From DATBGZ01 sp963803115 (GTDB taxonomy: Bacteria > Actinomycetota > Actinomycetes > Mycobacteriales > Micromonosporaceae): a stretch of DNA of 64,000 nucleotides. The notes beneath the pieces are model-generated. The model worked only from the letters and a program-made list of their open reading frames with translations. It ran no database searches and had not been told where the DNA came from. Positions 8,663 to 17,042 of this stretch are shown piece after piece. Numbering within the stretch: position 1 is the stretch's first letter; each line of letters begins with the position of its first letter. The position numbers were made by a program, and so were the translations under genes. The DNA lies in assembly GCA_963803115.1 (NCBI GenBank), contig CAWDLN010000003.1, positions 62,001-126,000 of the forward strand, written 5' to 3'.

Positions 8663-8711
8663 TCAATGCCTCGAAGGCCGATGGGCCTCAATGCCTCGGA
8701 GGCCGATGGGC
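8663..8711 (+). repeat. Tandem duplication, 25-bp unit, two copies
   Basis: Two adjacent copies of a 25-bp unit beginning TCAATGCCTCG and ending GGCCGATGGGC, differing at one or two positions (GAAGG versus GGAGG). They lie in the gap between the patatin-like gene and the convergent polyprenyl synthase gene. Nothing else recognisable is seen in 8620-8865. Confidence 0.6.
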
Positions 8712-8865
8712 GCGACGCGCCTCACGCCACCTTCGTGCGCCCTGACCTGGGCTCGTTCTGCCGTCTTGACGAGCTCGGCCTGCAGCCTCACCAACTACAT
8801 CGCCAGATCGCTTCTGGAGACCGGCGTGTTCCGGCCCCGACTACACCCTCGATCATGAAGAGCCG

Positions 8866-9930
8866 CTAAACCGAGCGGCGCGTAGCGACCTTAGCGAGCG
8901 CGGTGAGCATCCGCTTCGCACCACCACCGAGCCGCACCAACCGAAGCGCGGACAGCGACGCCTCGGTGAGGTTCGCGATGCGCTCTTCGGTTCGAGCTAG
9001 GGCACCGGTATCGACGATGATCTCCCGGAGCTCGACAACCCCCGCGTCCGTCAGCCCCGGGTCGCCGAGCCCCTCGCGCAACCGGGCGGCGGTCTGTGGA
9101 TCCGCCGCGACGAATGCGGCGGCCACGAGGTAGGTGCGCTTGCCCTCGCGCAGGTCATCCCCGGCCGGCTTGCCGGTCTGCGATGGGTCGCCGAAGACCC
9201 CGAGGACGTCGTCCCGGAGCTGGAACGCCTCGCCGAGCGGCAGTCCGTACCCGGAGTAGGCCGCCTTGATCTTCGGGTTCGAGTCCGCGATGGCGGCGCC
9301 GAGCAGCAGCGGCCGCTCCACCGTGTACTTGGCGGACTTGTACCGGGCCACGGTTGACGCTCGCTGCAGCGAGCTGTCCGCGGTTGCCTGAGCATGGACG
9401 TCGAGATACTGGCCGGCGATGACCTCGGTGCGCATGAGGTCGAAGACTGGTCGGGCCCGCATCAGCGCCGGCACGTCCAAACCCGAGCGCCGCAGCAGCT
9501 CGTCGGACCAGGTGAGGCACAGGTCGCCAAGGAGGATCGCGGCGCCGGCCCCGAACGCGTGTGAGTCGCCGTCCCATTTGTTGCTGGCGTGCATGCGTTC
9601 GAAGCGCCGGTGCACGGCTGGCTCGCCGCGGCGGGTGTCGGAGGCGTCCATGACGTCGTCGTGGATGAGCGCACTGGCCTGAAAGAACTCCAGTGCGGCC
9701 ACCGCGGCCGCGATCTCATCAGAGTCCTCGCCTCCGGCGCCGCGGAAGCCCCAATACGCGAACGCGGGTCGAAGGCGCTTGCCGCCGCCCAGAACGAAGC
9801 TTTCGATCGTGTCGACGACGACATCAAGCGAGGGGTCGATGCCCGCGAGCAGCGTGCGTTGATCAAGCAAAAATGCTGCCAACGCCTTGTCGACCCGCTC
9901 ACGCAGGCCAGCCGTGTCCACGGGGCTCAC
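8866..9930 (-). CDS. Polyprenyl diphosphate synthase (GGPP synthase-like, IdsA2 family)
   Basis: An all-helical prenyltransferase that extends allylic diphosphates with isopentenyl diphosphate. The GTG at 9928-9930 (VSPVDTAGLRERVDKALAAF) gives 354 aa; an ATG at 9985-9987 would add 19 residues. GGGKRLRPAF, the first aspartate-rich motif LIHDDVMDASDTRRG, and the second motif QLRDDVLGVFGD are all present. Small residues (S, A) at -5 and -4 before the first aspartate motif fit a C20 product, which would feed the carotenoid genes on either side. It occupies the idsA2 (Rv2173) position. Confidence 0.88.
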   Translation of the reverse strand: MSPVDTAGLRERVDKALAAFLLDQRTLLAGIDPSLDVVVDTIESFVLGGGKRLRPAFAYWGFRGAGGEDSDEIAAAVAALEFFQASALIHDDVMDASDTRRGEPAVHRRFERMHASNKWDGDSHAFGAGAAILLGDLCLTWSDELLRRSGLDVPALMRARPVFDLMRTEVIAGQYLDVHAQATADSSLQRASTVARYKSAKYTVERPLLLGAAIADSNPKIKAAYSGYGLPLGEAFQLRDDVLGVFGDPSQTGKPAGDDLREGKRTYLVAAAFVAADPQTAARLREGLGDPGLTDAGVVELREIIVDTGALARTEERIANLTEASLSALRLVRLGGGAKRMLTALAKVATRRSV

Positions 9931-10009
9931 GCATCTGACGGTATACGGCCACGGCCCGTGAAAGGTCCGCCGGATCGGTGTAGTCATCGCCGCGAATGTG
10001 CAGTTCACA

Positions 10010-10369
10010 CTAGGACGCACGCATGTACACGCCCGCCGCGAGCTTGATCCACGGCGCCGGTGGCTCCGGTCGATCCCGCCCGTCTCGTCGCTGCCGCTGA
10101 TCTCCCCGACGGGCGCGGCGAGCAGCGGCAGCCGCCCGTTCCAGCTCGGCGACCGGCAGTTCGAGCACGGCGGCGAGCCATCCGAGCCAATAGGAGGTGG
10201 GGATCCGATCCTCGCGCTCCCACCGTGACACCTCGTGCCGGGTGACGGTGGCCTGACCTGAGGCGGCACAAAGCCGTTCCGCCAGCCGCAACTGGCTGAT
10301 GCCCTGCTCAACGCGCACCCGCGCGAGCAGCGCGCCGACCGTCTCCGCCCAATCCTCGCCGTCGCCCAT
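10010..10369 (-). CDS. XRE-family helix-turn-helix regulator
   Basis: A 119-aa protein from the ATG at 10367-10369 (MGDGEDWAETVG). It carries a Cro/CI-type helix-turn-helix, ALLARVRVEQGISQLRLAERL followed by ATVTRHEVSRWEREDRIP, and a basic low-complexity tail (AAAARRARRGDQRQRRDG). It is divergent from the small Cys-containing gene at 10482 with about 110 bp between starts, the arrangement of an autoregulated pair. Target unknown. Confidence 0.75.
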   Translation of the reverse strand: MGDGEDWAETVGALLARVRVEQGISQLRLAERLCAASGQATVTRHEVSRWEREDRIPTSYWLGWLAAVLELPVAELERAAAAARRARRGDQRQRRDGRDRPEPPAPWIKLAAGVYMRAS

Positions 10370-10481
10370 GGCGCCCCCGCTCGATCGCCGTGCCGAATGG
10401 CCCCTCTGCTGGCTCCTCCTACCGGATGGGTCGGACAAGTTTCATGGGGGCGGGTGCGGTGTCCACGGAGGGAGTCGATCG

Positions 10482-10679
10482 ATGCGCGACGACGAGGTGC
10501 TGGTCACGCCGGGCGAGCCGCCGGAGCGGGTGCGGTGCGAGGTGCTCTGGCGCTTGGCGGCGCGGCTCTACCGCGATCACGTGGGCGCCGCTGATCATCG
10601 ATGCGGCAGCTGTCGCCAGCCGTGGCCCTGCTCCGCGCGCCGCCTCGCCGAGCTGGGACTGAGCCGTGCCGCTGTCTGA
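10482..10679 (+). CDS. Small Cys-containing hypothetical protein
   Basis: A 65-aa product from the ATG at 10482 with a good ribosome site (acggaggg). Near the C-terminus it has HRCGSCRQPWPC, a possible metal-binding cluster. I recognise the type as a short actinobacterial conserved hypothetical but no function. Position opposite the XRE regulator suggests linked regulation; the metF gene follows 22 bp later. Confidence 0.55.
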   Translation: MRDDEVLVTPGEPPERVRCEVLWRLAARLYRDHVGAADHRCGSCRQPWPCSARRLAELGLSRAAV

Positions 10680-10688
10680 CGCGCCCGC

Positions 10689-10702
10689 TACAGTCGCATA
10701 CG
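10689..10702 (+). promoter_or_regulatory. -10 element suggesting a leaderless metF transcript
   Basis: TACAGT at 10689-10694 is a good actinobacterial -10 hexamer. Transcription would start at about 10701-10702, coinciding with the GTG that is the best metF start. No ribosome site precedes that GTG, which fits a leaderless mRNA. Confidence 0.4.
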
Positions 10703-11616
10703 TGGCTCTCGGACTCCCGTCCACCCTTCCAGGTGGCTATCCACCGATCGGAGAGCTGCTTCGCGCCGGTCCGACCTTCTCGTTCGAGTTCATGCCACCG
10801 AAGAACGAGGAGATGGAGCGCCAGCTCTGGATCGCGATTCGAGATCTGGAGCGACTGCGCCCGTCGTTTGTGTCGATCACCTACGGTGCGGGTGGATCAA
10901 CCCGGGACACGACGGTTGCCGCCACCGAACGGATCGCGACCGACACCACCCTGTTGCCGATGGCCCACCTCACTGCGGTGAACCACTCGATCGCTGAGCT
11001 CCGCAACGTGATCGGCCGACTGGCCGAGGTCGGGGTGAACAACATCCTCGCGGTACGGGGAGACCCGCCCGGGGATCCCATGGGTGACTGGGTGCGCCAC
11101 CCCGACGGCGTTCTCTACGCCGACGAACTCGTCCGACTCATCCGCGAGTCGGGCGCCTTCTGCGTTGGCGTGGCAGCATTCCCGTACAAGCATCCGCGAT
11201 CGCCTGACGTCGAGGTGGACACCGCCAACTTCATCCGCAAGTGCAAGGCGGGCGCGGACTTCGCCATCACCCAGATGTTCTTCGAACTCGACGATTATTT
11301 GCGGCTGCGGGACCGAGTGGCCGCGGCCGGCGGCGACGTGCCGATCCTGGCCGGTGTGATGCCGGTGACGCGCATCAGCACCATTGAACGCTCGGAGCAG
11401 CTCTCCGGCGCACCATTTCCTCCGGCCCTGGCCGCGCAGTTCGAGCTCGTCGCCGACGATCCCGCGGCGGTTCGCGCGCTCGGCCTCGAACAGGCCACCA
11501 CGCTCTGTTCCCGGCTGCTCGAGGAGGGCGTTCCCGGGATCCACTTCATCACCATGAACCGGTCGACCGCCACGCGCGAGGTTTGGCAGAACCTCGCCCT
11601 GGGGGCACGCGTCTGA
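10702..11616 (+). CDS. metF: Methylenetetrahydrofolate reductase
   Basis: A TIM-barrel flavoenzyme reducing 5,10-methylene-THF to 5-methyl-THF for methionine synthesis. The GTG start at 10702 (VALGLPSTLPGG) gives 304 aa; a GTG at 10666 would overlap the preceding gene. Landmarks: FSFEFMPPKNEEME, the SITYGAGGSTRD motif, the FAD-binding NILAVRGDPP, ITQMFFELDDYL and the closing GIHFITMNRS. It holds the position of Rv2172c next to the polyprenyl synthase. Confidence 0.92.
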   Translation: MALGLPSTLPGGYPPIGELLRAGPTFSFEFMPPKNEEMERQLWIAIRDLERLRPSFVSITYGAGGSTRDTTVAATERIATDTTLLPMAHLTAVNHSIAELRNVIGRLAEVGVNNILAVRGDPPGDPMGDWVRHPDGVLYADELVRLIRESGAFCVGVAAFPYKHPRSPDVEVDTANFIRKCKAGADFAITQMFFELDDYLRLRDRVAAAGGDVPILAGVMPVTRISTIERSEQLSGAPFPPALAAQFELVADDPAAVRALGLEQATTLCSRLLEEGVPGIHFITMNRSTATREVWQNLALGARV

Positions 11617-11621
11617 GCAAG

Positions 11622-12309
11622 ATGGTGGGTCGTCGCCCGCGGCTGAGTTGGGATGAGTACTCGGCCCGGTGGGCTTCGTTGCACGGCGGCTTCGACCCGC
11701 GCCGCGCGTCGGTTCCGGTCCGCACGTGGCAGCGGCTTTCCTTTCGTGTCGCCTCCGCCCTCGCCGGTGCCGGACTGAGCCCGAGCCTCGTGACGACGAT
11801 CGGCCTGTTGTGTTCGCTCGCCGTGCCGCTGGTCGCTGCTGCTCCGCGGTCCGTGGCTGATCGCTGGGGCCGCGCTTGTGGCGCTCTCCGCGCTGGCCGA
11901 TGCGGCCGATGGCGGCGTCGCGATCATCACAGGCCGGATCACCGGAATGGGTGCCTTCTACGACTCCATGGCCGATCGGATCGGGGAGGCGGCCTGGTTG
12001 CTGGCGTTGTGGTTACTCGGTACGCCGGCCGTTCTCGTGCTCGCCGCCGGCGGCCTGGCCTGGCTGCACGAGTACGCGCGGGCCCGAGCCGCGCTGTCGG
12101 GGATGCCGGGCATCGGTGCCGTCACCGTCGCCGAGCGCCCGACGCGCGTGCTCGCAGTCGCTATCGGTCTGCTGGTCGGCGGCGCCGTGTGGAACATCAG
12201 CGCCCGACTCACCGCCGGCGTCGTGACCGTCGCGGTCGCGGTGTGGCTCGTCCTCGGCATTCTCGGCGGCGCCCGCCTCCTCGGCGCCGTCCGCGCCGCC
12301 CTCCGCTGA
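11622..12309 (+). CDS. CDP-alcohol phosphatidyltransferase family protein, one frameshift
   Basis: A membrane enzyme of the family that moves phosphoalcohols onto lipid acceptors. The first part (RRPRLSWDEYSARW, SFRVASALAGAGLSPSLVTTIGLL) is in one frame, and from about 11845 the frame shifts to give LRGPWLIAGAALVALSALAD. The signature follows as ADAADGGVA, then GRITGMGAFYDSMADR, matching D-x2-DG...G-x3-D-x3-D; the usual DGxxAR arginine is replaced by Ile. Several hydrophobic helices follow. The specific substrate is not assignable. The ATG is 5 bp after the metF stop. Confidence 0.72.
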
Positions 12310-12318
12310 TTCCTTTGT

Positions 12319-12381
12319 CGCCGATCTTGGAGAAATGCGCGTGGTTCGATCTCTGATCACGCGCATTCGGCCAAGGTCGCC
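12319..12381. repeat. Dispersed ~60-bp palindromic repeat, copy A
   Basis: Left arm CGCCGATCTTGGAGAAATGC followed by GCGTG pairs with a right arm CACGCGCATT...CCAAGGTCGCC around a loop containing TCGATCTCTGATC. It starts 10 bp after the stop of the CDP-alcohol gene and lies between convergent genes, so it could act as a bidirectional terminator. Four further copies occur in this window. Confidence 0.8.
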
Positions 12382-12401
12382 GAGACTACGGCGCCGGGGA
12401 A

Positions 12402-13058
12402 TCAGGGATGCCGGTGGGCAACGGTGCGCCTTCGTAGCAGCCACAGGGAGCCGCCCGCCGCGGCGACGATCACGGCGAGGCTCGCGAGAGCGATCGGCAA
12501 CCAGGGCGTTTCATGCGACGGCGACGTGGCCGACTGGGCGGCTGCGCTGGCGACCGCGCTGGGCTTCGAAGCCGCCGTTGCATTGGCTCCGGCGGGCACC
12601 CCGATCGTCGATAGCAGCACGCCGAATGTGGCAGGTCCTCGGTACCAGCCTCCACTCGTGACCGTGCCGAAGACCGCCTGACCGGCGGCCGTAAAGGTGA
12701 CCGGGCCGACCGCCGCCTCCGGGTAGAGATCCTGCCGGACGAGCCCCCCGTTGGGTGTGCCATCCGGTACCCGGTACGTCAGGTCGTACCGTGGGCCGAG
12801 GGTTCCGGCGGGTGTCGCGCTCACCAACTGGTTCTCGCCGTCCGGGCCGAACATCGCGAGGAACAAGCCGCTGCCATCGGCGAGCTCGCCCAGATTGCCG
12901 ACACTGCCCGGCTCACCGAAGCCGGTGATGACGATCGGGCGAGCCAGACCGGGTCCATTGATAGTGGCCTGGTCGGGTCCCTTCGCCAGTGCGGGGGAAG
13001 CCCACGCCAACACAATCAAACCAACCGTCGAAATCAACACTGGCATGCGCCACCGCAT
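12402..13058 (-). CDS. Secreted/cell-surface protein of unknown function with C-terminal membrane anchor
   Basis: A 218-aa product from the ATG at 13056-13058, preceded by GAGGAGGTTCC. It has a clear signal peptide (basic MRWRM, hydrophobic core, ALA-K), an extracellular domain with repeated GGxYRGP-like and YDLTYRVPDGTPNGG segments, a Ser/Ala-rich stalk, and a C-terminal membrane helix (IALASLAVIVAAAGGSLWLL) followed by RRR. I do not recognise the family. It follows the ECF sigma and membrane partner genes on the same strand and may be one of their targets. Confidence 0.65.
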   Translation of the reverse strand: MRWRMPVLISTVGLIVLAWASPALAKGPDQATINGPGLARPIVITGFGEPGSVGNLGELADGSGLFLAMFGPDGENQLVSATPAGTLGPRYDLTYRVPDGTPNGGLVRQDLYPEAAVGPVTFTAAGQAVFGTVTSGGWYRGPATFGVLLSTIGVPAGANATAASKPSAVASAAAQSATSPSHETPWLPIALASLAVIVAAAGGSLWLLRRRTVAHRHP

Positions 13059-13113
13059 CGGAACCTCCTCGAGTCGCCGGCCTGAATACACCGCGACAGC
13101 TCGGCGGGTTCCA

Positions 13114-13845
13114 TCAGCTCATACCGCGCGCTATCGCGAGGGCGGCGTCGAGGGGACGGATGCCGTCGAGCCGGATCGTGACGCCACCGTCGGTCCAGAT
13201 GAGAGTGCCGTTGGTCTGTCTCGCTGACTCGGTGTGTTCGACGTTGTCGGCATCGACGTAGACGAGTGTGACCGGGCCGTCAAACCACAGCGCCTCTTGG
13301 CCATTGACGGATGTCCGTTTGGCAGAACCCATGTCGACGTACTTCTCCCACATGAAGCCGAGGTCCCCGTCGAATTCGTCGATTCGCACCTGCCTCAACG
13401 GCTGTGAGTACAGCAACGAAACGACGCGACCGTCGGCCACCGAGACCGCATCGGGCGGGCCGAGTGCGGCCGGCGTACGCACGTGGAATCCCACCTCACG
13501 TTCGGCGGAGGCGATGTCCGAGACGTGTTCACCCGGGAGCACGGGGTTTGGCGCGGGCGCCGGCCCCGGGCCTGAGCGGACCTCGATGCCCGCAAATCCA
13601 AGAAAGTCGATAATTGCCGCGCGTACCGGTGGCGACACCGCCGCAGAAACCAGAATGGTGGCAAGGAAGGCGGCGATTCCGATGACCACACGTCGCCACG
13701 TGGCCCGGGGCTTCGTCGGCGCGGTGCGGCTCGGCCGAGCGATGTCGGCGAGGACGCGGTCGCCCAGATTGTCTGGTACGCGAACGGGCAGTCCACGGCC
13801 CAGAGTTCGCAGCTGCTCGGGCAGTTCCATCGGATCGTCAATCAT
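13114..13845 (-). CDS. Single-pass membrane protein, putative anti-sigma partner
   Basis: A 243-aa protein with a short cytoplasmic N-terminus (LPEQLRTLGRGLPVRVPDNLGDRVLADI), one membrane helix at about 51-70 (VVIGIAAFLATILVSAAVSP), and an extracytoplasmic domain containing IASAEREVGFHVRTPAALGPPDAV, which resembles DUF4367-type sensor domains. It overlaps the sigma gene by 8 bp, the usual layout for a sigma/anti-sigma pair. No ZAS zinc motif is visible, so the anti-sigma role is inferred from position. Confidence 0.65.
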   Translation of the reverse strand: MIDDPMELPEQLRTLGRGLPVRVPDNLGDRVLADIARPSRTAPTKPRATWRRVVIGIAAFLATILVSAAVSPPVRAAIIDFLGFAGIEVRSGPGPAPAPNPVLPGEHVSDIASAEREVGFHVRTPAALGPPDAVSVADGRVVSLLYSQPLRQVRIDEFDGDLGFMWEKYVDMGSAKRTSVNGQEALWFDGPVTLVYVDADNVEHTESARQTNGTLIWTDGGVTIRLDGIRPLDAALAIARGMS

Positions 13846-14428
13846 CGGCGATCCCCACCTCGACGTTGTACTCGGCGAGCGCGCCGCGCAGCCGTCCCAG
13901 CGCCCGCGCGGTGCGTGATTTCACCGTGCCCTTTGGCAGCTTGAGAGCGGTGGCGGTATCCGCCTCCGACAGATCCAGCAGGTAACGCATCACGAGAATC
14001 TCCCGGTCGGGTGGGCGTAGGCGCCCCAGCGCCCGGACGAGGACGCCGCGGCGCTCCGCGCTTAGCGCGCCCACCGCCGGATCGTCGTCGAATGCGCCGT
14101 TGTGCCACGGTGTCGCTCGATCCGCCAGGGCCTGCGCCCGCTGCCGGCCGCGAACGGCGTTGTGTGACCGGTTGACGACGATGCGTATCAGCCATGGTCG
14201 GAACGACTCGCCGGTGCGAAACCGCGGCAAGGCGCGAAACGCGGCCACGAACGCCTCCTGGACAACGTCGTCCGCGTCTGCGCCGGCGCCGCAGAGTACC
14301 GCCGTCCGTTTCGCGAGCATGCCGTATCGCGCGACCAGGATTCGAAACTGATCCCGGTCGCCCGCCACCACCCGGGCGATCACATCCGCGTCGTCCGTGC
14401 CGTCTCCCAGCCGTGTCTTGTTTGCCAA
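13838..14428 (-). CDS. ECF-type RNA polymerase sigma factor
   Basis: A 196-aa sigma factor with region 2 (FRILVARYGMLAKRTAVLCG, DADDVVQEAFVAAFRALPRFR, FRPWLIRIVVNRSHN) and region 4 (LRPPDREILVMRYLLDLSEADTA, LKLPKGTVKSRTARALGRLR). It directs polymerase to a small regulon in response to an envelope or stress signal. It overlaps the downstream membrane protein by 8 bp. The stimulus is not evident. Confidence 0.88.
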   Translation of the reverse strand: MANKTRLGDGTDDADVIARVVAGDRDQFRILVARYGMLAKRTAVLCGAGADADDVVQEAFVAAFRALPRFRTGESFRPWLIRIVVNRSHNAVRGRQRAQALADRATPWHNGAFDDDPAVGALSAERRGVLVRALGRLRPPDREILVMRYLLDLSEADTATALKLPKGTVKSRTARALGRLRGALAEYNVEVGIADD

Positions 14429-14622
14429 CCATTACACCGGCGCGACGGTTCGGGTTCCGCATGCCTCGCGGCATGGAACTCGGTGGCGTCCGATCTCGGG
14501 CCGCAGATCGAACTGAACGCGGCATGCGTACGTAATGGACTCAAATCCCATACGAGGACGAGCGAATGCGTAAGCCATTCGCTCTGGCGTCGCCTACGAA
14601 GATCTCGAATCGGAGTTTGTCG

Positions 14623-15555
14623 ATGAATGAGAAGCGGGTGTTGCTGGCGGCACCTCGGGGCTTCTGTGCCGGTGTCGAACGGGCGGTAACGATCGTCGAG
14701 CGGGCGCTGGCGCGGTACGGCGCCCCGATCTACGTACGCCGCCACATCGTCCACAATGTCGCCGTCGTCGAGCGGCTCCAGCGGCTCGGGGCTGTCTTCG
14801 TGCAGGATACGAACGAGATACCGTACGGTGCTGTCGTCATCTTCTCCGCACACGGCGTTGCGCCGAGCGAGTATGAGGTGGCCGCCTCGCGCGCCCTGCG
14901 GGTCATCGACGCGACGTGTCCACTGGTCACCAAGGTTCAGCGCGAAGCGGCACGCCTCGCCGAAAATGGATACGACATATTCCTGATTGGCCAACCGGGC
15001 CACGACGAGATCGTGGGAACGGCGGGCATAGCGTCGACGAGCACGCATGTTGTCGACCCGTCAGCGCCTGTTGGCTCCATAAACGTACGAGACACGTCTC
15101 GGGTGGCGTGGTTGTCGCAAACGACGCTCTCCTTCGCCGAGACCGATGCGACTGTACGGCAGCTTCGTGCGCGCCTGCCCTTGTTGGTTGATCCGCCCAG
15201 CGAAGACATTTGCTTCGCCGCGGAGAACCGACAGAAGGCGGTGGCGGCGATCGCCCCTGAGTGCGACCTTGTTCTGGTCGTCGGGTCACATCACTCGCAC
15301 AACTCAGCGATGCTGGCTCGCGTTGCGTTGGAGCACGGAGCAGGTCGCGCACATCTAGTGGACGGACCTGAGGCACTCGATGTGCGATGGCTCACCGGTC
15401 CTACCGTCGGCCTTACCGCAGGTGCCTCCGCACCCGCGGATCGTATTTCTGGCGTGCTCGAGTGGCTCTCCGGCCACGGATACGACAATGTCGTGGAGGT
15501 CGAAGTCGCTCGTGAGGGCCAGCGGTTTGCCCTGCCGGCCGTCCTTCGTAACTAG
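14623..15555 (+). CDS. ispH: 4-hydroxy-3-methylbut-2-enyl diphosphate reductase (IspH), carotenoid-linked paralogue
   Basis: The [4Fe-4S] enzyme of the last MEP-pathway step, giving IPP and DMAPP. The ATG at 14623 (MNEKRVLLAAPRGFCAGV, ribosome site GGAG) gives 310 aa, the family length; an earlier ATG at 14566 is possible. The three cluster cysteines are in GFCAGV, DATCPLVTKV and EDICFAAENRQ. GHDEIVGTAG and GLTAGASAP are also present. The substrate-binding SSNS motif reads S-H-N-S (GSHHSHNSAML), an unusual change at the second serine. Lying tail-to-tail with crtI, it is probably a pathway-dedicated copy. Confidence 0.9.
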   Translation: MNEKRVLLAAPRGFCAGVERAVTIVERALARYGAPIYVRRHIVHNVAVVERLQRLGAVFVQDTNEIPYGAVVIFSAHGVAPSEYEVAASRALRVIDATCPLVTKVQREAARLAENGYDIFLIGQPGHDEIVGTAGIASTSTHVVDPSAPVGSINVRDTSRVAWLSQTTLSFAETDATVRQLRARLPLLVDPPSEDICFAAENRQKAVAAIAPECDLVLVVGSHHSHNSAMLARVALEHGAGRAHLVDGPEALDVRWLTGPTVGLTAGASAPADRISGVLEWLSGHGYDNVVEVEVAREGQRFALPAVLRN

Positions 15556-15569
15556 GAGCGCTTCAACGA

Positions 15570-17039
15570 CTAGCCTGGCCCGATCCGTCGAGCGGCGATT
15601 TCGGCGGACAACGCGGCCAGCGGGAGTCCACCGCCTGGGTGCGTTGAGCCGCCGACGAGGAACAGGCCGCGCACCGGACCCGTCGCGGTTGGCCGCAACA
15701 GACCGTGAGTTGGTGTGCCGTAGATCGCCCCGCCCGGCGTGGCCGTCGAACGCTCGAGATCGGCCGGCGTGACGATCTCGCGAAGCACGATGCGGTTGCG
15801 GATGTCGTAGCCGCGGGCCGCGAGCGTGTCCAGCACGCGATCGGCATAGACCTCGGCCAGCCCCGGCGACGTCCAGTCCACACTGGACAATGTGTGCCCG
15901 TGGGGTGGAGCGTTGACGAGCACGTGCCAAGCCTCGTACCCATCCGGGGCCGCGCCCGGGTCGTCGGGGACGCTGACGTAGATTGCTGGGTCGGGCACCG
16001 GTCGCCCCGGCTGGCCAAAGATCGCATCGAATTCGGCGTCATAGTCCACCGGGAATGTGACCGCGTGGTGAGCGATTCCGGGGGTACGGCCGCCCACGCC
16101 GAGCAGCAGCAGGAACCCGCCGAGGCTGCGCGCGGACAGGCGCGACGCGCGCCTCGGATCGGGCCACAGTCGCGTGTAGACGGTCGCCGCATCGGCATTG
16201 GCCAGCACGACATCGGCCGGCATGACCGAACCTCCGGCGAGGCGGACGCCGCTCACCCGATCGCCAGACGCCTCGATCGCCACCGCCTCGGTATCCAGCT
16301 CGACCTCGACTCCGCAGGCCAGGCACCGGGCGAGCAGAGCGTCGGCGAGCGTGGCGAGGCCGCCGCGCACGTACCACCCGCCGTAGCTGAGCTCCGCATA
16401 TAGGATCGCCGCGAGGGCCGCCGGGGCCCGCCGCGGGTCCGAGCCGGTGTAGGTGGCGTATCGGTCGAGCAGCATTCGCAGCCGCGCATCGCTCAGGTAA
16501 GACCGGCCGAGCCCTCGCAACGTGCGGCCCGGCGCGATCGCGGCCAGGCTCGGCAGCCGCCAGGCCAACCGGGCGGCTGCCAATGGAGAATCCACCGGGG
16601 ACCTGAGCACATGCCGCCAGCTCGTCTCGAAGATCCGACCCGCGCGGCGCCACAGCCGCCGCCACTCCGCAGCGGCGCGGGTCCCCATTGCGTCCTCAAT
16701 CCGTTCGGCCAACGAGGCCGGGTCGGTGCATGTGTCGAGGCGAGTGCCGTCCGGGAAGACGTGCCGGACGATCGGGTCGAGCCGGACGAGGTCGAGGTTC
16801 TCGTCCATTGTGGATCCGGTCGCGGCGAAGAAACCGGCGAATACCTGGGGCAACGTGAGCAGGCTCGGGCCGGTGTCGAACCGGAACGGGCCGTGCTCGG
16901 TGTCCTGGACAAACCGACCCAACTTGCCGCCCACGGTCGAGGCCCGTTCCACGATGCTGACGCGGTGGCCGAGCGCGGCGAGCCGGGCGGACACGGCCAG
17001 CCCGCCCACTCCGGCCCCGATGACGACGACCGTGGCCAA
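15570..17039 (-). CDS. crtI: Phytoene desaturase-type carotenoid oxidoreductase
   Basis: A FAD-dependent carotenoid desaturase of 489 aa. It opens with the dinucleotide-binding fold VVVIGAGVGGLAVSARLAAL, followed by GGKLGRFVQD and FDTGPSLLTLPQVF, and ends with the family signature GLFLVGGSTHPGGGLPLAALSAEIAARRI. CrtI converts phytoene to lycopene, the substrate for CrtYc/Yd. It is the last gene of a run of overlapping genes starting at ybaK. Exact desaturation number cannot be inferred. Confidence 0.88.
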   Translation of the reverse strand: MATVVVIGAGVGGLAVSARLAALGHRVSIVERASTVGGKLGRFVQDTEHGPFRFDTGPSLLTLPQVFAGFFAATGSTMDENLDLVRLDPIVRHVFPDGTRLDTCTDPASLAERIEDAMGTRAAAEWRRLWRRAGRIFETSWRHVLRSPVDSPLAAARLAWRLPSLAAIAPGRTLRGLGRSYLSDARLRMLLDRYATYTGSDPRRAPAALAAILYAELSYGGWYVRGGLATLADALLARCLACGVEVELDTEAVAIEASGDRVSGVRLAGGSVMPADVVLANADAATVYTRLWPDPRRASRLSARSLGGFLLLLGVGGRTPGIAHHAVTFPVDYDAEFDAIFGQPGRPVPDPAIYVSVPDDPGAAPDGYEAWHVLVNAPPHGHTLSSVDWTSPGLAEVYADRVLDTLAARGYDIRNRIVLREIVTPADLERSTATPGGAIYGTPTHGLLRPTATGPVRGLFLVGGSTHPGGGLPLAALSAEIAARRIGPG

Positions 17040-17042
17040 CGG

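Noticed and set aside
11583..12356. An alternative CDP-alcohol protein ending in SPILEKCAWFDL
   Set aside because: That ending comes from reading into palindromic repeat copy A after a frameshift; the signature motif lies in the other frame.
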